DNA of 64,000 nt from positions 1,980,001 through 2,044,000 of the forward strand of contig NW_022145547.1 in the NCBI RefSeq assembly GCF_000002235.5, in the 5' to 3' direction. Position numbers and translations under genes: made by a program. Under the pieces are notes generated by a model. The model worked only from the letters and a program-made list of their open reading frames with translations, made no database searches and was not told the origin of the DNA. The stretch comes from Strongylocentrotus purpuratus. Its lineage: Eukaryota; Echinodermata; Echinoidea; Camarodonta; Strongylocentrotidae. Of this stretch, positions 29,860 to 39,594 are shown in pieces. The stretch's first letter is position 1. Each line of letters opens with the position of its first letter.

Positions 29860-31611
29860 AAGAGAGTAGAAAACATACGAGCAATGCAACCCCAGCCCAG
29901 CAATCATTATTATAGTCAATATGAGGGATCATACTACGGGCAAAGTCTCTTTCTGCCGCATGCTCAGAATGATGAAGAAAATAAGAAAATAAAGAAAGAA
30001 GGAGCGACAAAAACAAAACCGTTATCTAAAAAATGACGGAGAATAGAATATTAATTATCAGTGATGATTGAAAAGATAAGCCTTTTTTCCCAGTTTATTT
30101 TCCAGACCATTATAGGACCGAAGTCCATTGCTTAATGCAGCAGCCAGGGATGGCGTGATCTTGGGCGATATAGGTCCTTGTCTGCGTTTCTTCTTCTCTT
30201 TCTCGTCTTGTTCCTCTATTCATACTTATTCCTCCTTCTCACCCAGGTACACCAGGCATTTGATAAACATGTCACGTATCCTTTATGATGGATCAAATAT
30301 TGACTCGTTGGGGGAGGATTTTCCTTTTCTTCAAACCACACACTCCATTTTTTATGATTTTATCATCGAGGACGTGCTTTATGAAGTCTGTACTTTGACA
30401 CAAGTAAATAGAGCCTGAGAGCTGTTTATTCAGGGTGTTTAGTAACAAAAGAAAATGGCCCTGTTTATACACACTTAAACGTGAACGCTTGGTTCTACCT
30501 GGTATTGACCGGTAAGACGGCCCGCAAGACTGACTACGACAGCCTATGAGACCGGTTGCCCATGAGACCAACCATGATTTCTTCTCATGGATCGTTAAGA
30601 ACCTTTTCTGGTAGCTTCACGAGACCGGCTATATGCTATAGGTCGCCTGGGCTGTAGTTTCTTCAATGCAAATATAATACTCAGTCACATTGACGAGCCC
30701 GACACAAGACCGACCCCAGACCGAACAAAACAATACATTACCCACAATAGGAAAGAATCGATCGGTGTGGAGTCGGTCTTGCGGTGTTTTAGGAATAATC
30801 CAATTTTTTAACTACTGAATTGTATAGGTCCAATAAGCTTAACACAGGAACCACAGGTTCCCGTAAGCAAAGGGTTAAGAGTGCATAGTTGTTAAATATT
30901 TTCTATTAGATCTTCAATTCATTGCATCGTTCATCGCAAATTCTTGCTCAACTTTTACCTTTCCGATACGTATCCCTTTGTACAGATTGTGAACAAAGAT
31001 ATTCGAAAAGTGGCGAAAACGGGCTTTTCACTATCTCTTTTGAAAGTTTTATGGCCAAAATCTCTACCCCTGTACCAGTAGGAAACCAGTTATATTGTTA
31101 ATCAAGAGGTGTACACACACAAAAAAAACACTCTTTACAAAGTTGTCAGTGGTTGACATAATCTTATGAAAAAGATAGAGATAGAGGTGTGAATATTAAA
31201 CACCATTTATGATATCAATTTTAAACCCTGCATCAGGTTACGGGACCGGGAGGGGGCATATTTCTGTCTGATAACATGAATGTATAAATTCGAATCAATA
31301 CTGATTGATTGATTGATTGATATTAAACGGGGTAAAAGAAGCCCATTCAGCAGCCAGGCTAGTTTACAAAGAGGCCGTGAAAAAAACAACAATTAAAAAT
31401 GAAATACAAAATACAAATGTTACACAGCATTGCGGTCGATTGACTTTTGTATATAGTATGATAATTAAGGTTAACTGAATACCAAAATAGCAGTAAAAAG
31501 TACTCTCAACAAAACAGTATTGATTGTGAAATTTAGTATTACTAACTTACCTTGTCCATTGATGGACGAAATGGTCAAGATGACCATGACTGCAAATAAT
31601 AAGGTCTTCAT
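19340..31611 (-). CDS. Collectrin-like single-pass membrane protein, 7 exons, 347 aa (gene 2)
   Basis: Seen: minus-strand exons 31611..31551, 27860..27814, 25579..25523, 24344..24265, 22228..21914, 21181..20980 and 19621..19340 give one 1044-nt frame with GT-AG introns. Residues 1-19 are a signal peptide. Residues 21-156 are an extracellular part with an NMT sequon at 71. Residues 157-181 are a membrane helix, and 182-347 form a basic-then-acidic cytosolic tail. Known: the collectrin family (collectrin/TMEM27 and the membrane-proximal part of ACE2) has a short ectodomain with a conserved stretch ending near RxNKxRINxAF, followed by one membrane helix. Collectrin helps amino-acid transporters reach the apical membrane. 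Match seen: RIRNTVTNDKGFNFFILNPS and MIKINNEDINDAM align with that block by eye, and the helix follows at the right distance. Inferred: collectrin-like family member. The tail is much longer than in vertebrate collectrin. It has no peptidase domain. Confidence 0.78.
19936..20252. mobile_element. MITE with GGGGGTGTTT...ACAAAGATC ends
   Basis: GGGGGTGTTTTTACAAAGAT and its near complement bound 317 bp. A second inverted layer (GTTGGACTTTAAACAATTAT) lies inside. Same end type as 23851..24154. Lies in intron 6 of gene 2. Confidence 0.65.
20700..20979. repeat. Degenerate repeats of the gene 2 exon 6 end
   Basis: TTGGACAGCCACAGCG (about 20738), TTGGACGGACATTCTTGTGG (about 20859), TTTGACAGTCACACGG (about 20910) and the true exon end CTGGACAGCCACGTG (20980) are spaced 50-120 bp apart. 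ACCTTGTCCCTC also recurs. Confidence 0.35.
20980..21181 (-). CDS. Gene 2 exon 6: juxtamembrane cytosolic region
   Basis: 202-nt exon encoding a charged cytosolic stretch (KQKAAEFEANLEKEYYANTN and on to TPRHVAVQ). It contains IPLKKM and three tyrosines. Phase 2 to 0, donor GTAATA. Four degenerate copies of its end (GGACAGCCAC on the plus strand) lie in the next intron. Confidence 0.82.
21241..21381. mobile_element. Palindromic MITE (AGGGACTTTTAGATT ends)
   Basis: 141-bp hairpin with arms of about 60 bp (AGGGACTTTTAGATTCTGCA onward), in gene 2 intron 5. Related to 11147..11264 by ends and by the central TTTTAAGGCAATGT. Confidence 0.75.
21914..22228 (-). CDS. Gene 2 exon 5: collectrin-like core and membrane helix
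   Basis: The largest informative exon (315 nt). It encodes the conserved ectodomain block (NTVTNDKGFNFFILNPSRSE, then ELYLMIKINNEDINDAM) and the helix PAWAIAIIGYVGLLIFIYC, ending DWRK in phase 2. A GA-repeat tract lies just upstream in the intron (22280..22475), and the polypyrimidine reading of that tract on the minus strand makes long spurious open frames. Confidence 0.88.
22275..22475. repeat. GA-rich microsatellite
   Basis: Long (GA)n and GGGA runs in gene 2 intron 4, directly upstream of exon 5 on the minus strand. It supplies polypyrimidine on the transcript strand. Confidence 0.95.
23065..23834. mobile_element. TTAA element with CCCTAATAAGGCC ends, 770 bp
   Basis: CCCTAATAAGGCC at the left and exact complement GGCCTTATTAGGG at the right, flanked by TTAA at 23061..23064 and 23835..23838. 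Next to the ends are matching GGGGGGCATTATGGCC blocks. Non-autonomous, interior not coding. Confidence 0.8.
23851..24154. mobile_element. MITE with GGGGGTGTTTCATAAAGCTG ends
   Basis: About 35-bp inverted ends (GGGGGTGTTTCATAAAGCTG then TTCGTAAAGTTACG) around an AT-rich interior. Sits 13 bp from the preceding TTAA element. Confidence 0.75.
24265..24344 (-). CDS. Gene 2 exon 4
   Basis: An 80-nt exon, phase 0 to 2, encoding VLTDVETEHFQEVIANMTNN and YVYLEV. It holds the only clear N-glycosylation sequon (NMT) of the ectodomain. Flanked by CAG and GTAAGT. Confidence 0.82.
24393..24500 (-). repeat. Dispersed 3'-tail repeat
   Basis: Minus-strand TGTACATCAATGAAGTTTAA then TAAATACAATACAATAC ends this unit. 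The same tail closes 40290..40475 on the plus strand. Probably the 3' end of a LINE or SINE. Confidence 0.5.
24572..24745. mobile_element. Near-perfect palindromic MITE, 174 bp
   Basis: AGGCCCGAATTCA at the left, TGAATAGGGCCT at the right, arms of about 80 bp carrying GTTTGTCGACAA, CATATGACGC and GACGCGTTT palindromes, loop ACCAGGTTTGC. Flanks TTA and AAT. Confidence 0.75.
25305..25412. repeat. GA/G-rich microsatellite
   Basis: (GA)n, a run of 14 G and (GA)n again, in gene 2 intron 3. Confidence 0.95.
25523..25579 (-). CDS. Gene 2 exon 3
   Basis: A 57-nt phase 0-0 exon encoding CEEFINIGAIAVIFEGQKD. The GAIAVIFEGQKD stretch sits where collectrin has its first beta-like segment (family knowledge, alignment by eye). 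Confidence 0.8.
25580..27813. other. Gene 2 intron 2
   Basis: AT-rich. Contains a tRNA-like SINE fossil at about 26903..26990 and small AAT repeats near 27400. Nothing else recognised. Confidence 0.5.
26903..26990 (+). repeat. tRNA-like SINE fossil
   Basis: CGTTAGCTCAATCGGTAAAG (A-box-like) and GTGTTCGAATATC (B-box-like) at tRNA spacing, but no paired acceptor stem. Confidence 0.45.
27814..27860 (-). CDS. Gene 2 exon 2
   Basis: A 47-nt exon between CTTTCAG and GTGAGT encoding DLEGTCDPSTGISDTD. It brings the frame to phase 0. Identified by splice sites and phase alone, but with no stop and exact frame fit on both sides. Confidence 0.75.
28118..28473. mobile_element. hAT-type MITE with imperfect 8-bp duplication
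   Basis: CAGGCGCGGATCC at the left, GATCCGTGCCTG at the right, flanked by CCCTGGAC and CCCTGAAC (7 of 8 match). Long C and G runs inside, as in 14196..14567. Confidence 0.75.
29074..29456. mobile_element. TTAA MITE, uninterrupted reference copy
   Basis: TTAATGGTATAAACCAGTTT at the left and the inverted TTAAAGATATAGACCAGTTC at the right. It is the empty-site partner of the split copy at 4263..6711, and its right part, inverted, matches 14606 and 52035. Confidence 0.75.
29720..29865. repeat. GA microsatellite
   Basis: (GA)n with AAAG units, source of spurious Leu/Ser frames on the minus strand. Confidence 0.9.
31551..31611 (-). CDS. Gene 2 exon 1: start codon and signal peptide
   Basis: Encodes MKTLLFAVMVILTISSINGQ and ends in phase 1 at G|GTAAGT. 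A textbook secretory leader, with A at -3 of the ATG (ACGATGA). This fixes the start of gene 2. Confidence 0.88.
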
Positions 31612-32790
31612 CGTCGTTTTCCTGGTCGAGATCGTTTACGAAATCAGCAAAACCCTTCGGTAGCAGTATTACGATGAGGTGATTGATCTATACGGTGCGC
31701 TCTCAACCAAGGTATTTTTCTATCTGAAGTTGACGATCATTAAACCAGGGTATGTGAGTTAAAACGCCTCCCTGATTAAACAGACTTTGCTTCAACTCTG
31801 TCAATATTAGATAGTCTTCGTCCAAGATTCTTTCTCATTTAATATTCCCTAATTTTCTCCGAGCTTTATTAGAAGAAAAACAAACAACATAATTCATTTA
31901 TTGAATTAAAAATAAACATCAACTTAGAGACAGGTAAGGCACAAAGTCATTATAACCAAATATCAATATCAATATCAATATAAACTAAAGAGATTAATGA
32001 TCATGATAATAATATTCCAATAAGTTATTTTTAGAGTAGCAAAGTAGGCACTCGTCATTATTAGAATATTCATCGATAACATTGCCTTGACCCCTCACCC
32101 CGCACATCCCCAATGAAAAAAGCAGCCTTTTCAGAGAGCTAAAATATATTATTTTATAGAAAATATCAACAATTTTGTGTAAAGATCAGAACTCGGGGAC
32201 ATAATAGGGCGTTATGAGTGCAAAGATTTTCGAAAGTTAATCTTTTTCAGATTCAGAACACCCTAGTACTTGTACGATTTGTTCCACCGTTTGGTCATAA
32301 ATTTATATATTTTATTAGTTTTCTTTGCAAAGAAGATTTTTATTGAGCATGAATTTCATTCGAGTTGTGACGTTTCTCAAAACGTTTCACAAGACGTTTC
32401 TCAAGAGGCACTATGTCGACTTTGGGATATTTATGTAGTCTTCGGTGAAGACTAGTGTTCAGACAACGTTAACGCCTCTTATCAAAGTCCTCCCCATAAC
32501 AAAAGCAAAGCATAATGCTTTCTCAGTGGCGTATATATACCAGTGTACACACCCTCTGTTCATGATGATCAAAGGGCTGTTTACCAAATTTGATTAAATA
32601 TAAACGAAATGAAAATAAATATGTTCATTATCAGTGGGTGCATCATGCTGCTGCATGAGAAATAGTTAGGGCATGTAGCGTATCGATTGGCTGTCCAGGG
32701 GCACGTTGCCCCCCCCCCAAAAAAAAAAGAAAAAAGAAAAAGAAGAAAAAAAAGAGAATTGAGAAGATATGACTAGATAGAGGGAGAGGA

Positions 32791-32829
<39 letters not shown>

Positions 32830-33400
32830 AGAGAGAGAGACAAAGATAGTGAGGGAGAGGAGGTGGGAATCTTCCTTCAAATTTGTTGTTTCGCTAATAA
32901 ATTCCATGTGCACCCACTAGAATGATGCTACCCCCCCCCCCCGTTCATCGTGATGGCGGTGCCTTCGCCATGTCTGTACCCAAGCCACTCCTTTCATTCC
33001 TCACATGAGACTGAGGATCGCAAATTGTGATCCTATTTTTGCGATCTCGCGGTCACATTTCGCCTCTCCTCGTTATTTTCCTTTTTTTCTTTTCTATTGA
33101 AGTTTCGTTTTTCCATTTCTCTGTGATTATAGAACTGTAAGCACAACATTTTACTCGAACATCTCTTCTATCTTTTCTTGAATTAGTCATTATTCACTTT
33201 GTTTTCTTTATCTTTACGAGAGCCCTTCACACGATGGTTGCTATCATGATGTCGTTGGTGACTGATTAAAGGCAGACATAATAAAAGATTAACATGATAT
33301 CGGACCTATTCTTTTCCGCGGTTGCCCAGTCAGTCGACAAATGTGTCTTCACTTTGAGACTACGCCGATTGTATACTTCACAAATTTTGTATTTAAGCAT
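31612..33400. other. Upstream of gene 2: nothing recognised
   Basis: The gene 2 promoter must lie here, but no TATA box or other element stands out. Includes a GA tract at 32770..32850 and short A and C runs. Confidence 0.4.
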
Positions 33401-33439
33401 GGGCCTACTCCATGATTTTAGCAGCCCTTCCTTTTCAAG

Positions 33440-33530
33440 TCTTGATCGTTTTTCCTGTTCACACGCGCCTTGAGCACTCCACAGAGTGGATTTGGCGCGA
33501 TATAAGTTACATTATTATTTTCGTTCACAT
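33440..33530 (+). repeat. SINE 3' tail fragment
   Basis: CACGCGCCTTGAGCACTCCA and TTTGGCGCGATATAAGTTAC followed by ATTATTATT, the common SINE tail of this window. Confidence 0.45.
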
Positions 33531-33589
33531 TCTGCCCCATTAATATTCTCCTTTTCCTCCTTTTCCTGTTCCTTATCCTTATCGTCAGG

Positions 33590-34425
33590 AAATCGCATTC
33601 GTTTTGCACGTAGTGTTTGTTATTCCTGGTTCGGTGCTTTCATCATGTCCTTTTCCTTTCAAATTTCATAGGCATGGTCTCTAACATCTCATCAAGGTCA
33701 CTACATTCTTTGATTTTCGAAATCACTCATGCATAACCGTCCAGGCGCCATTTTGTCCGTTTTTGGTCCATTTTAAGGCCTTTCTGTCTTCCTTCCTATC
33801 TCCACTATCCTAGATTCTACAAACTTCTAACAAATTCCTCTAGATAGTCTAATAGATGTTCTTTCATCTGCGACGTATGACCTGACCTTCAAAATGCCAT
33901 CTTCGTACTCAAAATTCAAATCTGAAACTGACTCCGTCAAAAATCTCTCAAATTCTTGAAAAATGGACCCCTAAAAATCTAAAACTGCCATAACTTTCTC
34001 ATATAAATTCCGTTTTGTGTTTAAATCTCACATTATCCTGATCTTATAATTGCACATAGCCATGCCAAATTTCATGCTCCAATGACTATGCAAAACATAA
34101 ATAGCGCCCTCTAAAGTTCTGGGAATTGGCTTTCTTTCTGTGGCCGTATCTCCATAATGGCTTGGCAAACCCGTACCCTTTTTTGGATTTAGATACTTGA
34201 AGATATGCCCTTTCCAGCCTTATACAAAATTATATACCCTTACACTGACCAAATTTGAGAAAAATGCCCTCCAAATTTGCCATTTTCGAGAAAAATTCCA
34301 AAATAACTTCAACTTGCTTTAAAATGGCGATCTTTATACCTACATCAATGAAACTTGGCAGATATATGTATCCATATACGTGACAACTGTTTACCAAGTT
34401 TGGTAAAATTCAAATATTTATTATT
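33590..34425 (-). repeat. Inverted partial copy of the 1.77-kb repeat
   Basis: Reads, on the minus strand, as the last half of the units at 44199..47745 (from ACCAAACTTGGTAAACAGTT to CACGTAGTG). Ends abruptly in (ATT)n at 34420. Confidence 0.8.
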
Positions 34426-34819
34426 ATTATTATTACTTCATATTTGACGCAGCCAGAGACTGATAAAGCTAGGCTCTGATCAAGGTTTTATGAAGTGTGG
34501 TTTAGTGTCAAATCAGGGTCTGTGCCTGGAGACTAAGTCTCCTGTTCAAATTGAACTTCAAACCCACTGCACTTGAGTGTAAACAAACATTAAAGTTCAA
34601 TAATGTAGGGAATGATATGTATCTATTGATTCTTGTCAACTACCTTCGCATCAGAGAAACACTAATCGATGCAATTATAATTTATTGGAAGCCTACTTGA
34701 AGACATCAGGCATGATGGAACAAATTTAGAAAGACAAAGGGAAAAATATTGTAATGTCAGAAACAAGAAAAGATAAGGAGTGAAATAGAGAGATGAAAAG
34801 ATAGATAGAGAATGAGACA

Positions 34820-34822
34820 TAG

Positions 34823-34872
<50 letters not shown>

Positions 34873-34915
34873 ATAGAGTGCGATAGAGAGAGAGAGAGAG
34901 AAATATATAGAGAGG

Positions 34916-34953
<38 letters not shown>

Positions 34954-34965
34954 AGGGGGGGGGTT
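34820..34965. repeat. (TA)n and (GA)n microsatellite
   Basis: About 45 bp of TA dinucleotides followed by GA runs and a G9 run. Confidence 0.95.
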
Positions 34966-35330
34966 GAGGAGGGAGGAGGTCTTGTTTTGTTGGCGATCAC
35001 GGATGTGGAAGTAAAAAAAGCAGCAGCAATGGAGCCAGTGTCCATGCGTCACAGTTTCGCCTGAGTAATGAAGGTACCCCTCCTTCGGAATAAAATGCCC
35101 TTTTCCGAGTAACCCAATGATTCTCCCTCAATGGAATATCCCTATAGGGTAAAAATCTCCTCTCTTCATAGGATAGGAAAAATAATATCTGTTTTATTTG
35201 ATTTTCAACGTCAATTCGTTTATTATCTGTATAAAATTGTATACACTTAAAATATTGTATCAAACCATATTATGTTCATGAAAATGTATGATGAAAAAAG
35301 AAAAAAGATGCAGAAACCAATAAATCAAAT

Positions 35331-35331
35331 C

Positions 35332-35359
<28 letters not shown>
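35331..35359. repeat. Poly(A) run
   Basis: About 28 A in a row after AATAAATCAAATCT. Could be the tail of a retroposed sequence, but no source is recognised to its left. Confidence 0.5.
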
Positions 35360-35364
<5 letters not shown>

Positions 35365-35799
35365 CCAACAGAAAGAACAGTAAGAAGAGGGGGTTCTTCC
35401 TCGAGTGCTCCAGAGCCATGACAAGAATTAACCCGTTGGAATTAGCTAATCATCAACTGATCAATGTTCATGGTTAAGAGCGTAGGGCTAAAGTCAAATA
35501 TCATGCTCTGTTTTAGAGTTGGTCGCCACTACTTCTTTAAAGTAAGCACACTTTATTTATTCGAAAGATTTTGTCATAAACTACTTTCAGAGATGATTTT
35601 TGTGTCCATTTTTGTTTTTCTCCAATTTAATGCCGTCACCCTTTAATCGGAGGGGGCGTCCAGAAAAACCTAGCCCTCTTGACGAAAAATAGTATTATGT
35701 AAACAATTATTTCAAGGAAAACTTGAAACACCATTTAATTGTTTGATGTTATATGAAAGAATTTAAAACTATCTACATGTTAATACCAAATAAAGGGTG

Positions 35800-35960
35800 T
35801 TGATATAAGTAGGATGGTAGTGGTGTTAGGGTGGTAGTAGATGTAGGGTAGTAGTAGAGATGAGATGGTAGTGTAGGATGAAAGTATGTAGGATGAAAGT
35901 AGAGATAAGGCTGTCGAGGGGAAGTAGAGGTAGGATGGTAGTAGATGAAGGGTAGTCCTG
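35800..35960. repeat. Purine-rich minisatellite
   Basis: Degenerate repeats of GTAGGATGGTAGTAG and GATGAAGGGTAGTAG, about 20-40 bp per unit, with few C on this strand. Confidence 0.75.
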
Positions 35961-36289
35961 ATCATCGAATCATACAATGTGTATTACTCATACATCGTTT
36001 GATATGAAAACATAAAAACATTCTACCAATTTTGCATAAATTACATTTGCATTTTCTGGACTTCCAATGGCATTCTTCAAAAATAAATAGTCTCAGTAAA
36101 ATAGTATGGCATGAATCAATACACTTCAATAAACCACAGTTATGAATATTGTATTGAGACACAAACAATGATATTAAACAGGGGCGTCAATCCTTAAGGT
36201 AGCAGGGGGAATTGGTTATGTATATGACATATTGCAACGTTTGTCCTTACCAACATTGAAGTAATTGGAGATGTCATCCGATTTGACAC

Positions 36290-36628
36290 TGTAGCAGTTG
36301 CGTGCCAATAGAGCCAGGAGGAGAGGTGAACGAAGGAGAAGGAACTGGGTGAGACCATGGACCTGGAGACGATGGCTGTGTGGCATGTATGACCAGTTGG
36401 AACTTCGTAACGAGGACCACGGATCAAGTCCTGCCGCAGCACTAATGTTCTTTGGCAAGACATTGATCTACATTTGCCACACTCAACCCAGGTGATGTAA
36501 ATGGGTTCCTGGCAGGAATTAATTTCTTGAAATGCTGGAGCGCTGTAATGGCAGCTAGGCTAAAGCCGGGATAATAATGAATGCGCCTCGGAATAGAATT
36601 TCTAGATAGACGGCGCTATAGAAATGCC

Positions 36629-36698
<70 letters not shown>

Positions 36699-37446
36699 TA
36701 TCCTTCACTTCACCAACTTAATTCCTGCGTATACCCCCAGTGTTGTTGGAAGAGTTGCTAGCCAGAGTGGGTCCAAGGATAACCAAGCAGTACACCTTTT
36801 ACAGGGATCCGCTTGAGCCTGGTATGATTTTGGCCTTGACTTTGCGCCACTGGGAACAGGTATGCCTCGATGAAGGGTCCCTCACAACACCCAGATTCCT
36901 AGTAGTCAGAGAAATCTGAAAAGCCATTATTGACGAATACGTGGATGAGGTGCTGGTTTGCCCAAGTGCTCCTGAAATCGGTTGGCATGCCATAGCTGAC
37001 AAGTTCTTCCAAAGATGGAACTTTCCCCATACATGTGGGGCGCTTGATGGGAAGCACGTGGCCTTCCACTGTCGTCGAAAGAGTGGGTATCAATAGTTCA
37101 ACTACAAAGGATTATACTCCATTGTTCTGATGGCGCTTGTGGTTGCCGACTACAGGTTCTGCTAAGTACCATGCAGCATCACCCCTCAGCTGTCAAGCTC
37201 ATTGTCAAAGATGTTGTATAGGTGCGCTGTATAAGTAATTTACTTCAAATTCAAATTCCAGGGACCTAAGACTACAGAACCAGCAGCTAGACCGGGCAGG
37301 GAATGAGAACCGGGACTTTGTTCCAAGAGCATGGCGAGAGGGACGTCACTTTTCACAGACAGCTAGTGACCCAAATATATTGCCTCCAGGAACGGAAAGA
37401 AACAGAGGAATCTCCTCAAGCATTGGGTTAACTCCCCAGCTGGTGC
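36290..37446 (+). pseudogene. PIF/Harbinger transposase fossil
   Basis: Three frame pieces match a Harbinger nuclease in order. First, RRRGERRRRNWVRPWTWRR (36310..36370). Then, after a SINE, IPPVLLEELLARVGPRITKQ through RWNFPHTCGALDGKH and FNYKGLYSIVLMALVVADYR (36735..37163). Last, MQHHPSAVKLIVKDV joined to RDLRLQNQQLDRAGNENRDF (37172..37446). The first catalytic D (in GALDGKH) is present. The part that would hold the second D and the E is deleted between 37163 and 37172, and there are in-frame stops. The element therefore cannot encode active transposase. Element ends not located. Confidence 0.8.
36425..36700 (+). mobile_element. SINE inserted in the Harbinger fossil, (ATT)n tail
   Basis: From about CAAGTCCTGCCGCAGCACTA to GCGCTATAGAAATGCCC followed by some 27 ATT units. 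It separates the arginine-rich N-terminal piece from the next transposase piece, so it came after the transposon. Confidence 0.65.
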
Positions 37447-38832
37447 AGTTCCGTGGTAAGACAGGATGATCTATAATTATGATATTTGTATTACTGCATT
37501 GTTCAGGCAATAAAAGACCTCAAAGACGACAAGGTTCCTCTTGAAATGAACACCATAAAATGTACCCATTCAAGTTTAGCTCCTGTGTTATAATGCAGTG
37601 AGGGTTTTGATATTTAAGTTGAATGCATTTCAAAGTAAAACTCGATTTAAGAAAAGATGTCACATGACTCAAGTCTCGCCAGGATGAGGAGAGTTGAGCC
37701 TACCCCAAGGGAGAGTTGGGTCACCCACGGAAGAGATGGGCCATCTTGTAAATGGGATAAGGGAAAATCATGTTTCGTTTTGAAAGGGTCTGCATGGTTT
37801 AGTGTAAAAGTGCAGATATATATATAATAAATAATTTATAATTTATTCAATCAATATAAAAAACAGACACATAGAATTGCGAATAAACGCATACATGTAT
37901 AACAAATATAAAAAGATGGACGTAGCAAAATCAGTAGATGACAACACAAATAACATAAATTGAGTGGGGACAGATTAAAGATCTACTCAAAGATCTTGTG
38001 AATTCGACCCCTTAGAATAAAATAAATTGCATTGTATACTGTGATATACTGTGATATGATTTTTGTAAACAGAAATATAATGTAGTATTAAAACCATGTT
38101 TGGGGGTCTATACTAGAACGTCATGTCCCTTCATTATGACTTAAGACCCATGATATCATTCTATAGACAAGTAGATGCATTCCTAGTCATTAAAGCACTC
38201 AGTAGTAAATAAACACGTTTGAGCATTGGTCTTATACACTCTTATTATCTAAATGAATAAACGTACCACTTTGTTTGTATACAAACAATTAATATCCCAG
38301 GATAGCTTCCTGAGTGAGCTGCCAAAGGGATTACCCAACCAAGTACCAAGTAACAGTTCTTTTGTTTTCTATTCATGAGCAAGGATAATGGCCACACCTA
38401 TTAAATAAAAGTTAATAAAGATAAACCATAAGACCATGAGTAATTTATTATTGTTTATGAATTAAATTCGAAAAATATCATCAACAAACATCAAGATTTC
38501 AAGCAACTTTTCTTCATTGCTCATCTGAAAAATAATGGCACACGATAACAGTGGTCATGTTTACAAAAAAGCAAAAAAAAAAAAACCCCAATGTATCTGC
38601 TAATCCTGAGAAGGGTCAAGGGCGCTGGGGCTCCGGTTTAATACCTGGCCAGCCGAACCTAGAGCAGCAGATACAGAGGCGAAGCTTGGTTTCTGTTAGT
38701 CCAGAATCTGGCCTGTTCTCTATATTCCCTAGAGTAGACACTCTTGATTCCAGCCGCCGAAGATGGCGTTATTAACGAACTCATAATTATGCTCACCAGC
38801 CTATGTTTTCGTCGGGCGTCCTAATTTAATGA

Positions 38833-39594
38833 TCACGCCATCTTCGGCTGGTTTACAAGTAAGTAGGGAGAGGTAGCGTTGGTGTACTGGTTGAGATTAC
38901 AATAATCAAATGGGCCAGATTCTGGACTAGGCTGCATGGACCCAATGCTGAGGAGGAGGAGGAGGAGGCTCCCCGGCAACATCCGCTGGTACTGAGGTTG
39001 CTGCTGTTGGAAGTGTGGCTGCAGTGGCTGCTGCACATCGTCAGCTGTCTGTATGTGAACCCAGACTGACGCAGCCGGTGTCTTGTGTCGATCTTCACAT
39101 TTGGGGAGTTGGCTGGAACATCTCAGACGCCGTGAGGGTGTAGGTAGCTGGTACTGAACTGGGTCGCACGCACGGAGGCAGGAGCAGCTAGGACCAATTG
39201 GGGGGGGGGGGGGGACTCTGGGAGGTTCTTCTTCATCACAATCCTCACTGAGTATGGTGTTGATGCGTGACCTTGCCTTCCGAAACTTGCGCTTGGACAT
39301 GCTGACCAGGCTGTGACGCATGTATAGTCGGCGAATACCGTAGTGGCTTCGGTGGGCTGAGACATTTGAGGAGCTCCCCAGACTTGTGCACCCTCTTTTT
39401 AAGGTTAACCATATATTACAAATGTAATCAACTAAAAGTGAAAAATACATTGTGACTATAAGTGGACTATAAAATGTAATACTTGTATGAGCAGAAAATA
39501 TCAAATGATTTTGATAAAAGGTTTTTATAACTATTTCGTTGGGAACAGTAAAATCCTCGAAGGGATGGGTAATCTGAAAAGGTAGGCATGTCAT
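38833..39594 (-). CDS. Uncharacterised 253-codon frame, possibly a transposon companion protein
   Basis: The longest non-repeat frame not belonging to genes 1-3. Only the part below about 39415 looks protein-like: SMSKRKFRKARSRINTIL (basic), CDEEEPPRVPPPPPIGPSCS (acidic then Pro), then QPLQPHFQQQQPQYQRMLPG (Gln-rich). The first third is AT-rich and unlikely to be coding. It lies 1.4 kb from the Harbinger fossil. Harbinger elements carry a second gene for a DNA-binding protein, so that is one guess, without a motif to support it. It could equally be chance. Confidence 0.2.
   Translation of the reverse strand: MTCLPFQITHPFEDFTVPNEIVIKTFYQNHLIFSAHTSITFYSPLIVTMYFSLLVDYICNIWLTLKRGCTSLGSSSNVSAHRSHYGIRRLYMRHSLVSMSKRKFRKARSRINTILSEDCDEEEPPRVPPPPPIGPSCSCLRACDPVQYQLPTPSRRLRCSSQLPKCEDRHKTPAASVWVHIQTADDVQQPLQPHFQQQQPQYQRMLPGSLLLLLLSIGSMQPSPESGPFDYCNLNQYTNATSPYLLVNQPKMA

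Larger units (their letters stand above)
27861..31550. other. Gene 2 intron 1
   Basis: Longest intron of gene 2. Holds two MITEs (28118..28473, 29074..29456), a degraded GGGCCC MITE at 27974..28112, telomere-like units at 28567..28610, (AAAGTT)4 at 28710 and a GA tract at 29720..29865. The part 30000..31550 holds nothing I recognise. Confidence 0.55.
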
